From positions 1 through 6,823 of the forward strand of contig CAUPYH010000088.1 of NCBI GenBank assembly GCA_963515595.1: DNA of 6,823 nt, written 5' to 3'. Both the position numbers and the translations under genes were made by a program. The notes under the pieces were generated by a model, which was given only the letters and a program-made list of their open reading frames with translations, searched no databases and was not told the DNA's origin. This DNA comes from Eikenella sp963515595. Lineage in GTDB: Bacteria; Pseudomonadota; Gammaproteobacteria; Burkholderiales; Neisseriaceae. Positions 1 to 4,520 of the stretch are shown here, piece after piece. The stretch's first letter is position 1; each line of letters starts with the position of its first letter.

Positions 1-90
1 GTTCGTGGCTGCGCCACACACCCCACCTGAGGATGGCACAAACTTTAAAACCAAGTTGTAGGGTGTGTGCGGTACGCACGCACGCGTTCT
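1..90. repeat. Fold-back repeat, copy 1 (unit type 2)
   Basis: This 90-base stretch matches 2454-2543 at the same length, with scattered substitutions only. It can fold back on itself: the arm CACACACCCCAC (15-26) pairs with GTAGGGTGTGTG (58-69) apart from one mismatch, and ends in the motif CACGCGTTCT (81-90). The CACGCGTTCT end also begins the next repeat unit, so the two units share a junction. Short degenerate GTAGGGTG-type palindromes of this kind are scattered in intergenic regions of Neisseriaceae. The unit starts at the window edge, so its true left border is unknown. Confidence 0.7.
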
Positions 91-98
91 ATCCCTTG

Positions 99-110
99 AG
101 GCAGCCTGAA
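99..110 (+). repeat. DNA uptake sequence, AGGCAGCCTGAA dialect
   Basis: An exact 12-base match to the dialect recalled as AG-kingDUS. It lies inside the fold-back repeat unit, and the equivalent position of the second copy (2284-2295) has the same 12-mer, so the DUS is part of the repeat. DUS are recognised by the type IV pilus protein ComP during natural transformation. Confidence 0.75.
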
Positions 111-143
111 ACCGCGTGGGCATAAATGCCCACCCTACATCCC

Positions 144-192
144 AAAAAAGTAGCCTGCACTTTAAAACCTCCAAAGTGCAGGCTGCTTTTTT
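144..192. terminator. Bidirectional terminator-like hairpin (copy 1)
   Basis: The left arm 144-163 and right arm 173-192 form a stem of about 20 base pairs with one T-G wobble (151 with 185) and a 9-base loop. A six-base A run begins the left arm and a six-base T run ends the right arm, so it could terminate transcription from either side. The right arm contains the complement of AAGCAGCCTGCA (177-188), the 12-mer recalled as AG-king3DUS. Any gene it serves on the left lies outside the window. Confidence 0.65.
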
Positions 193-225
193 GCCGTTGA
201 TATGCTACATCACACATCAACGGCA
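192..225. repeat. 10-bp inverted repeat beside the Correia element
   Basis: TGCCGTTGAT (192-201) and ATCAACGGCA (216-225) are perfect inverted copies with a 14-base loop. It abuts the long hairpin on the left and ends eight bases before the Correia-like element. There is no T run after it, so I do not call it a terminator; it could be a small protein-binding palindrome or a relic. Confidence 0.45.
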
Positions 226-232
226 TCGGTGC

Positions 233-338
233 TATAGTCGATTAAAATTGCAATGATACGGCGTTGGCTCGCCTTGACGTACTACCTGTACGCCTTGCGG
301 CTCGCCGCCTTGTCTCATTTTTATTTTAATCCACTATA
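233..338. mobile_element. Correia-type repeat element (short form)
   Basis: The stretch is 106 bases, begins TATAGTCGATTAAAAT and ends ATTTTAATCCACTATA, so its ends are inverted repeats with one mismatch near the tip. The interior has the typical Correia phrases ACGGCGTTGGCTCGCCTTG, a GTACTACCTGTAC core and CTCGCCGCCTTGTCTCATTTTT. The length fits the short internally deleted class of about 104-108 bases, known in Neisseria to lack the central IHF-binding segment. TA at both borders fits the known TA target preference. Such elements are non-autonomous, can supply outward promoters, and can be transcribed with neighbours. Here it sits directly against the 5' end of a broken ATPase gene, whose original start it appears to have replaced. 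Confidence 0.85.
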
Positions 339-340
339 TA

Positions 341-643
341 TTGGGGAAACTATGGAATCAACAGAAAAGTAAACCATTGACTCCACTAACTGCCGTAATT
401 GGAAAAAATGGTGTAGGGGAAAGTACCATTTTTGATGCATTTGGTTTTCTATCGGATTGTTTGAAGTTTGGTGTAGAGGAAGCCTGCGATAAACAAGGAA
501 TAAGTGGATATGAACGTTTATTTTCTAAAGGCCAAGAAGGAAAAAAGGGATTGGGATACGGAATCTGTGTTTTCAGGCTGCCTGAAAATCTTCATCAAAT
601 ATTTACAACAATTTTACCGCATCTTTACATTCATTCCCCATAA
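341..643 (+). pseudogene. Remnant of an AAA-family predicted ATPase (ATP/GTP-binding, SMC/ABC-like)
   Basis: The readable frame gives 100 residues. Residues 12-67 look like the N-terminal part of a chromosomal AAA-type ATPase: PLTPLTAVIGKNGVGEST, then FDAFGFLSDCLKFGVEEACD, then a YERLFSKGQEG segment. In this family the P-loop reads GKNGxGKST; here the catalytic lysine is glutamate (codon 419-421, GAA), which should abolish nucleotide binding. The 5' end lacks the usual start and first strand because the Correia-like element ends three bases upstream. The 3' end runs into a DUS (572-586) and unrelated sequence, so the Walker B, ABC-signature and later parts are all missing; full-length relatives are several hundred residues. 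The TTG at 341 is only the first possible start and no ribosome site precedes it. Intact relatives include stand-alone ATPases near defence or mobile loci, but the role of this one cannot be told. Confidence 0.7.
572..586. repeat. Palindromic 15-mer DUS (both strands readable)
   Basis: TTCAGGCTGCCTGAA reads as AGGCTGCCTGAA on the plus strand (575-586, recalled as AG-simDUS) and AGGCAGCCTGAA on the minus strand (572-583, recalled as AG-kingDUS). It lies in frame in the ATPase remnant, giving Arg-Leu-Pro-Glu, and marks roughly where recognisable ATPase similarity ends. Confidence 0.7.
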
Positions 644-700
644 TGGCTTTCTTATTACAGTGAATGAATGCACCTTATCTACTTTCAGGAAGATTGAGAA

Positions 701-2107
701 ATGTCAGAGAAAACCCATCCAACCGTTTCGAGAATAGTGCGGACAGCGGTATTTGCGGCGGGCATCGCTATTGCGGTTTACGCCACGGATTTAATTGTAA
801 AACAGTATCAAAAACACAAAGCAGAAGAGCGGCGGCGACAGGCACAGAGTTTGTTGGCGCAAACGGTTGCCGCACTGAAAAAACGCCTGCCGCCCCCCGA
901 ATCTCCGGATTTGGCGGACAAAATGCCGCAGGATTTCAGCCCGTATCTGCGCTGGCAGGTATTGTACTATCCGCGTTTAAATGCCTATAAATACACGTTT
1001 CTGCCACGGTATAAATATAACGACAGAGGCATCCCTACCGGATTGCGACCCACCGGTGCGACATCAGACTACATTCCCGATTTACTGGAGCGCCGCAGTA
1101 TTTGGTTTAAAGCGGAAAACGGACACTGGCGGTGCTTTGCAGGCGTGAAGCCGTCTGTGCAGATTGCCGAATGCAGCGACAGGGAGGTTGTCAAAGGACT
1201 GACCATGGAGGACCACAGACAGATTTTCCGGCAGAAAGCGGCAGATTGCGTCCGCAAAAAAATTGTGTGGAAACGCCAAGAAGAATATATTTACCGCATA
1301 AGCAACCAGACCTCTGCTGAAAACGTGTATTTGGATTTTGCCGGCGCACCACCGTCTGTCAGCCTGATTTTATTGTCTGAAAAACCGACCAATTGGTATT
1401 TGGGCAATCTGCAACACACAACAATCGAACAGATTGCCGGCTGGCATTCCGAATCGTCCGAAAAAGGAATACGGATTTTCGGTTTGCCGAATTACACTGC
1501 CGATAAAGACACATACACACCGTTTGCCGACATACAGGAACTGCACGACGACTGCGTGCGGCTAAACCGCTACGACATCAATTTTTATCCGCCCGATTAT
1601 GAGGGTAAGGATTTCGGCGAATGGTTTTTCAGGCAGCCTGAAAAGCAGTTTAACGCTATCGTGCTGACCGATGCCGCACCCAAAAACGCCTTATTCTCCG
1701 CCACTGCCAACGGAAGGCAGCCTGAAAATATGATGCTGCTCAACACAGTATCCAGATTTACCAACTCCGGGCGCGACGTGGGCTTAACCGATGCGGCAAT
1801 CAACAGCATTGAATGGCAATGCAGCGACGGACAGCAGATTGCCGGATATAAAACACCAAGCATCCGGTGTGTGCCTTATCTGTCGGGAAAGCCGTTGCAT
1901 GGAGAAACACAACAAGACCTGGGCGGGGTTGTCCTGTCAGACAACAAACTCAGGCTGGAAGACTTCAAATGGTATGACCTTCCCGATTGGGCAAAGCGGC
2001 AACTGGAAACCGCTCCCCAAAGCAGCCTGAAAAAAGACACGGTTACGATAGACGGCAAGCCGTATCCTTTGTCGTGTCTGCGACAGCAGCAGGGATGTCC
2101 GAAATAG
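701..2107 (+). CDS. Hypothetical single-pass membrane protein, 468 residues
   Basis: I do not recognise this protein and assign no function. The start is supported by AGGAAG at 687-692, eight bases before the ATG. A short basic N-terminus (residues 1-14) precedes one hydrophobic segment, about residues 13-33, then a Lys/Arg/Gln-rich stretch (34-62, possible short coiled coil) and a proline patch (64-69). With no signal-peptidase motif, the segment is most likely an anchor. The positive-inside rule is ambiguous because both flanks are basic, but the large remainder could be periplasmic: it has eight cysteines (145, 158, 183, 285, 374, 390, 459, 466), an even number that would suit disulfides. 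It is rich in Trp, Tyr and Pro and lacks obvious catalytic or nucleotide-binding motifs. Two exact DUS lie in frame (Arg-Gln-Pro-Glu at residues 311-314 and 339-342). The gene stands alone between repeat blocks, with no partner in the same direction for more than 600 bases, which suggests an accessory cargo gene. The uninterrupted 468-codon frame argues that it is under selection. Confidence 0.8.
   Translation: MSEKTHPTVSRIVRTAVFAAGIAIAVYATDLIVKQYQKHKAEERRRQAQSLLAQTVAALKKRLPPPESPDLADKMPQDFSPYLRWQVLYYPRLNAYKYTFLPRYKYNDRGIPTGLRPTGATSDYIPDLLERRSIWFKAENGHWRCFAGVKPSVQIAECSDREVVKGLTMEDHRQIFRQKAADCVRKKIVWKRQEEYIYRISNQTSAENVYLDFAGAPPSVSLILLSEKPTNWYLGNLQHTTIEQIAGWHSESSEKGIRIFGLPNYTADKDTYTPFADIQELHDDCVRLNRYDINFYPPDYEGKDFGEWFFRQPEKQFNAIVLTDAAPKNALFSATANGRQPENMMLLNTVSRFTNSGRDVGLTDAAINSIEWQCSDGQQIAGYKTPSIRCVPYLSGKPLHGETQQDLGGVVLSDNKLRLEDFKWYDLPDWAKRQLETAPQSSLKKDTVTIDGKPYPLSCLRQQQGCPK
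1628..1642. repeat. Palindromic 15-mer DUS inside the 468-residue gene
   Basis: TTCAGGCAGCCTGAA gives AGGCAGCCTGAA on plus (1631-1642) and AGGCTGCCTGAA on minus (1628-1639). It is in frame and encodes Phe-Arg-Gln-Pro-Glu within the reading frame. Confidence 0.7.
1715..1726 (+). repeat. DNA uptake sequence inside the 468-residue gene
   Basis: An exact AGGCAGCCTGAA, in the same reading phase as the copy at 1631, again encoding Arg-Gln-Pro-Glu. A third, one-base-different copy (AAGCAGCCTGAA, 2020-2031) lies in another phase near the end of the gene. Confidence 0.7.
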
Positions 2108-2198
2108 GGTGAATAAAGACGCTGCTGCCTTGTGCCTTTCGCATTTTTATTCGCCATCATTTGGCGACATACTCCGCAAACACAGGACAGACTGTGCT

Positions 2199-2213
2199 TT
2201 CAGGCTGCCTGAA
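2199..2213. repeat. Palindromic 15-mer DUS after the 468-residue gene
   Basis: TTCAGGCTGCCTGAA lies about 90 bases after the stop codon. It can form a short six-pair hairpin, but no T run follows. Just upstream is another weak hairpin (TCGCCA 2151-2156 with TGGCGA 2162-2167). Neither alone is a convincing terminator; the strong hairpin at 2331-2377 is the better candidate for ending transcription of this gene. Confidence 0.55.
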
Positions 2214-2243
2214 ACGCCTTATCCGCCCGTCATGGAAAGTAAG

Positions 2244-2377
2244 CGTAGGGTGGGCACTCGTTGCCCACGCGTTCTATGCTCCAAGGCAGCCTGAAACCTC
2301 GTGGGTATGAATGTCTACCCTACATCCCAAAAAAAGCAGCCTGCACTTTGAAGCCTCCAAAGTGCAGGCTGCTTTTT
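2244..2377. repeat. Fold-back repeat, copy 2 (unit type 1)
   Basis: The unit opens with the palindrome GTGGGCA-ctcgt-TGCCCAC (2250-2268) and CACGCGTTCT (2266-2275), then an exact DUS (AGGCAGCCTGAA, 2284-2295), a decayed inverted partner CGTGGGTATGAATGTCTACCC (about 2300-2320), CTACATCCC, and the long hairpin 2331-2377. From 2267 on it aligns closely with 82-192. The outer halves are inverted copies of each other around the DUS, so the unit is a palindromic element of about 80 bases fused to a terminator-like hairpin. Confidence 0.65.
2331..2377. terminator. Bidirectional terminator-like hairpin (copy 2)
   Basis: Arms 2331-2349 and 2359-2377 form a perfect 19-base-pair stem with a 9-base loop, starting with five A and ending with five T. 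AAGCAGCCTGCA (2334-2345, recalled as AG-king3DUS) is in the left arm and its complement (2363-2374) in the right arm, so this is an inverted DUS pair acting as an intrinsic terminator, a common arrangement in Neisseriaceae. It probably ends transcription from the 468-residue gene. Confidence 0.75.
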
Positions 2378-2453
2378 CGTTGTACGGCATTCTCAGGTAG
2401 CCTGTAGGTACGATTAGCCACAGCAAGCCGTAGCCTGTATCCCCACCAACCGC

Positions 2454-2543
2454 GTGCGTGGCTGCGCCACACACCCTACCTGCGGGCGGCACAAGCTTTA
2501 AAACCGAGGTGTAGGGTGTGTGCGGCATGTACGTACGCGTTCT
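2454..2543. repeat. Fold-back repeat, copy 2 (unit type 2)
   Basis: This 90-base stretch is the second copy of 1-90. Here the arms are perfect: CACACACCCTAC (2468-2479) with GTAGGGTGTGTG (2511-2522), enclosing 31 bases that include GCTTTAAAACC. It ends with TACGCGTTCT. The short sequence before it, AGCCTGTATCCCCACCA (2432-2448), is also found at 3311-3327, so the repeated unit may extend left of 2454. No gene is seen between 2108 and 2752; these repeats and hairpins account for most of that interval. Confidence 0.7.
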
Positions 2544-2569
2544 TTGCCGTTCACACCATTGTTTTAAAA

Positions 2570-2598
2570 TTTCAGACGACCTCAAACGTCGTCTGAAA
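2570..2598. terminator. Hairpin from an inverted DUS pair (AGGTCGTCTGAA type)
   Basis: TTTCAGACGAC (2570-2580) and GTCGTCTGAAA (2588-2598) form an 11-base-pair stem with a 7-base loop. The left side includes TTCAGACGACCT (2571-2582), the exact complement of AGGTCGTCTGAA, recalled as AG-mucDUS; the right arm differs from that consensus at one base. The T run is short. Upstream there is only repeat sequence, so it may be imported DNA rather than an active terminator. Confidence 0.6.
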
Positions 2599-2617
2599 AT
2601 TTCTTAGTGCAAAGACT

Positions 2618-2646
2618 GTCTGAAAACCGTGAATCCGTTTTCAGAC
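2618..2646. repeat. Second GTCTGAA-core hairpin
   Basis: GTCTGAAAAC (2618-2627) and GTTTTCAGAC (2637-2646) are perfect 10-base inverted copies with a 9-base loop. The flanks (GACT before, GTCC after) do not match a full DUS, so it looks like a decayed DUS pair. It lies about 100 bases upstream of the SMI1/KNR4 gene. Confidence 0.5.
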
Positions 2647-2752
2647 GTCCTTTGTTTCATTTCAGGTAACGAATATAATAACGTATAGGCTGATTCCCAC
2701 CAGTTGGTTCAAAGCCCAACAATAATCCATTTTAAAAAAGAACCCTCCAATC

Positions 2753-3301
2753 ATGACCTATCCGGAAGCACTGCAACAACTTCAATACTGGCTGACAAAC
2801 AGTCAAACATCTCACTCAAACCATCTGAATTTTAATGCACATCCCCTTTCAGCCGCTGAATTGCAGGCGATACGCGAATATACGCAGAACAAGCTGCCTG
2901 AAAGCTATTATTTATTCTTACAGCAATGCGGCACGGGGGATTTCTTCTATTCATGGTACACCAGCGTGATAGATCAAACCGTATCTCAAATGCCCAAAAT
3001 AGAAATCTACAACCTCGCCCAACTGCAAGAGCAAAATACCTATTACCAACAACTATTGCGCGAAGAGCTTGACGATCTACCTCCTGACGAACACCCCGAC
3101 ATAGGCGAAATCTTTATCATCGGCGCACATCACAGTATGGGAGATTGGTTCGGTTTTGACCTATCCCGTGCCGAGCCCAACTTCGATATTTTTATCCACG
3201 ATGCTGCCAATCCCGCCACCTATGCCGAAGAAGCCGAATGGCGGCGTTTTGAAGATTGGATCATCCGTTGTGTGGAAAGCGAGGGAGAAGATACTCTTTG
3301 A
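2753..3301 (+). CDS. SMI1/KNR4 (SUKH superfamily) protein, probable orphan immunity protein
   Basis: The 182-residue product has the features of the SMI1/KNR4 fold: after a helical N-terminus, LSAAELQAIREYTQNKLPES-YYLFLQQCGTGDFF (about 32-65) matches the hallmark region in which a protein with a Pro-x-x-Tyr motif leads into a Gly-rich turn. A later IFIIGAHHSMGDWFGFDL segment (120-137) fits the central strands, and a Trp-containing helix closes the protein (163-173). It is acidic, has no signal peptide or membrane segment, and should be cytoplasmic. In bacteria the family commonly neutralises polymorphic or contact-dependent toxins, but members also have other roles. No toxin, Rhs/CdiA repeat or secretion gene is seen nearby, so toxin partner and function are inference. 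The ATG is followed by a good frame, though the upstream ribosome site is weak. A near-DUS (AAGCTGCCTGAA, 2891-2902) is in frame as Lys-Leu-Pro-Glu. Confidence 0.8.
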   Translation: MTYPEALQQLQYWLTNSQTSHSNHLNFNAHPLSAAELQAIREYTQNKLPESYYLFLQQCGTGDFFYSWYTSVIDQTVSQMPKIEIYNLAQLQEQNTYYQQLLREELDDLPPDEHPDIGEIFIIGAHHSMGDWFGFDLSRAEPNFDIFIHDAANPATYAEEAEWRRFEDWIIRCVESEGEDTL

Positions 3302-3310
3302 GCAAACCGC

Positions 3311-3359
3311 AGCCTACATCCCCACCAGCTGCGTGCATAGTTGTGCCATATACCCCGCC
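3311..3359. repeat. Decayed partial copy of the fold-back repeat
   Basis: This 49-base stretch aligns without gaps to 2432-2480 with 37 identical positions; all 12 differences are transitions. It covers the left arm and the AGCCTGTATCCCCACC lead-in of unit type 2 but lacks the right arm, so it cannot fold. It starts ten bases after the SMI1/KNR4 stop codon. Confidence 0.65.
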
Positions 3360-3370
3360 AATAAACAACA

Positions 3371-3396
3371 AGGCCGCCTGAATTTTCAGACGGCCT
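3371..3396. terminator. Bidirectional terminator between converging genes
   Basis: AGGCCGCCTGAA (3371-3382) faces TTCAGACGGCCT (3385-3396), giving a stem with a single C-A mismatch (3377 with 3390). The right half is the exact complement of AGGCCGTCTGAA, the 12-mer recalled as the AG-DUS of Neisseria. It lies between the ends of two converging genes, the classical location for a shared DUS terminator. T runs on either side are weak. Confidence 0.7.
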
Positions 3397-3417
3397 CTTC
3401 GTTTGCGGCGTTACCGC

Positions 3418-4176
3418 TTATTCAATAACGACCCTCGCATTCAGCGGCTGTACGGGGCGGCTGTTGTGCGAACCGATGGCGCGGGTGAATTTCTCCGCTT
3501 GCGCCTGGTCGATGTGGTCATAAGTTTTCAACACCAGCCATGATACGCCTTCGGTGCATGGCGGCGTGGTCAGCGAGCCGGCGAAGCGGTAGTAGCGCAG
3601 GTTGCGCGGCAGCAGGGACGAAGCGTCGAACGGCTGATCCAGTTTCACTTTTCCTGCCGTCATCGGCATGGCGTCCCAAATGGAGGCCAAGCGGTCGTTG
3701 GTTTTGCCGGCTTCGTACAGCACGGCCAATACCAAAGGCTGTTTGTTTTCGTCCAAGTGGACGAAGTGGGCTTCCATCGGGAAGGTGCGGCCTTTGATTT
3801 GGTTTTCGCTCGGCACGTGGAAGTGGAACTGTTTCAGGGTGTAGGTGCGGCCGTTCACGGTCAGGGTGTTGCCGCCTTCAGGATAATTGACCTGAATGGT
3901 GTGGCCGTTGTTTTCTACTTCTACGGCGCTCGGACGGTAATTGACTTTAATGGAAGGCAGGCGGCCGGAAACGGTTTCGGTAATGTTGACGGGGGATTGG
4001 TTTTTGCCTGTGGAGCACAAGCGGAACTCTTCGGACAGATTGCCCCAGCTTTCGGGAGAGTCATGTCCGGTGTAGCCCCAATGGGTGTGGTCACCGTGTG
4101 CGGCAGCGGAAACAGCAGTACAGGCCAACAGCAGGACAGCAGTCAGGCGCGGTAAAGTGCGGGGGAAACGAGGCAT
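3418..4176 (-). CDS. cah: Periplasmic alpha-carbonic anhydrase
   Basis: The product interconverts CO2 and bicarbonate with a zinc ion. The 252 residues start with a Sec signal peptide (basic start, hydrophobic 11-21, cleavage probably after Ala-x-Ala near residue 26), so the mature enzyme acts in the periplasm. All key alpha-class residues are present: zinc ligands His118, His120 and His137 in the QFHFH and EAHFVH strands, proton-shuttle His92 in NNGH, Glu124 beside the ligand pair, gatekeeper Thr203 in SLTTPPC, and Cys54 with Cys207 for the disulfide seen in bacterial members. Length and overall sequence resemble the well-studied Neisseria gonorrhoeae enzyme as I recall it. The ATG is preceded, on the minus strand, by an AAAGGA ribosome site eight bases upstream. 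It stands alone, with the LysR gene over 330 bases upstream on the same strand, so it probably has its own promoter. It likely supports growth by supplying bicarbonate in this CO2-loving group. Confidence 0.95.
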   Translation of the reverse strand: MPRFPRTLPRLTAVLLLACTAVSAAAHGDHTHWGYTGHDSPESWGNLSEEFRLCSTGKNQSPVNITETVSGRLPSIKVNYRPSAVEVENNGHTIQVNYPEGGNTLTVNGRTYTLKQFHFHVPSENQIKGRTFPMEAHFVHLDENKQPLVLAVLYEAGKTNDRLASIWDAMPMTAGKVKLDQPFDASSLLPRNLRYYRFAGSLTTPPCTEGVSWLVLKTYDHIDQAQAEKFTRAIGSHNSRPVQPLNARVVIE

Positions 4177-4493
4177 TGCAAGGTCCTTTCTATTAAGGAG
4201 TGGAAAAAAGCGTTGCAGTGCGTATGTAAATATTTTTATTTTTTATTGAAAGATAGCTATATTGAATGGTTCGGTCAAGCTTTCCCGGCCTCCAAACTAT
4301 TAGAGCAATGAAGTTAAAACGAATTCATTTCACCACCATCCTACTTTATTTTGAATTACTATTAGGCAGGCTGCCCTTATCCGACAAAATATTAATACCC
4401 GCGCCGAAGTGCCGAATTTGATTCAAATAATGCAAGCCCCTATATTTATTCACTCCGCCCGGCAAAATACCGTTGCTACTCATTACCTCCCAA
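4177..4493. other. Gene-free spacer upstream of the carbonic anhydrase gene
   Basis: The first 80 bases upstream of the carbonic anhydrase start are A/T-rich (A and T runs around 4227-4250) and should hold its promoter, but I cannot fix -35 and -10 boxes with confidence. A degenerate DUS relic, GGCAGGCTGCCC, lies at 4365-4376. The rest (4260-4493) shows no reading frame, RNA or repeat I can support; it is more A/T-rich than the LysR gene next to it. Confidence 0.4.
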
Positions 4494-4520
4494 AGGCTAC
4501 CTGAAATTTTCAGGTAGCCT
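4494..4520 (-). terminator. DUS-pair terminator of the LysR gene
   Basis: AGGCTACCTGAA (4494-4505) and TTCAGGTAGCCT (4509-4520) form a perfect 12-base-pair stem with a three-base loop. Both arms are exact copies of the dialect recalled as AG-eikDUS. The stop codon of the LysR gene (4510-4512) lies inside one arm, so the hairpin includes the last three sense codons. It probably ends LysR transcription before the carbonic anhydrase gene. Confidence 0.75.

Larger units (their letters stand above)
82..192. repeat. Fold-back repeat, copy 1 (unit type 1)
   Basis: This unit matches 2267-2377 nearly base for base. In order it contains the ACGCGTTCT end, one exact DUS (AGGCAGCCTGAA, 99-110), a GTGGGCA-taaa-TGCCCAC palindrome (116-133) followed by CCTACATCCC, and a long hairpin (144-192). 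The same subunits recur in block 2 but in the opposite order relative to unit type 2, which points to recombination or separate insertion rather than simple duplication of one block. Confidence 0.7.

Noticed and set aside
504..990. Two overlapping plus-strand frames (504-737 and 664-990)
   Set aside because: One runs out of the ATPase remnant into spacer, the other is an out-of-phase shadow of the 468-residue gene.
2151..2167. Small hairpin TCGCCA/TGGCGA as terminator of the 468-residue gene
   Set aside because: Only six base pairs with no T run following; the 2331-2377 hairpin is far stronger.
1..2543. Possible CRISPR array from regularly repeated short sequences
   Set aside because: The repeats are irregularly spaced DUS and fold-back units with no equal-length spacers or cas genes.
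2274..2585. 103-codon open frame on the minus strand across the second repeat block
   Set aside because: It is made of fold-back repeats and DUS; no protein-like composition or ribosome site.
3757..4155. 132-codon open frame on the plus strand, opposite carbonic anhydrase
   Set aside because: The carbonic anhydrase reading is certain from its active-site residues; this is its antisense shadow.
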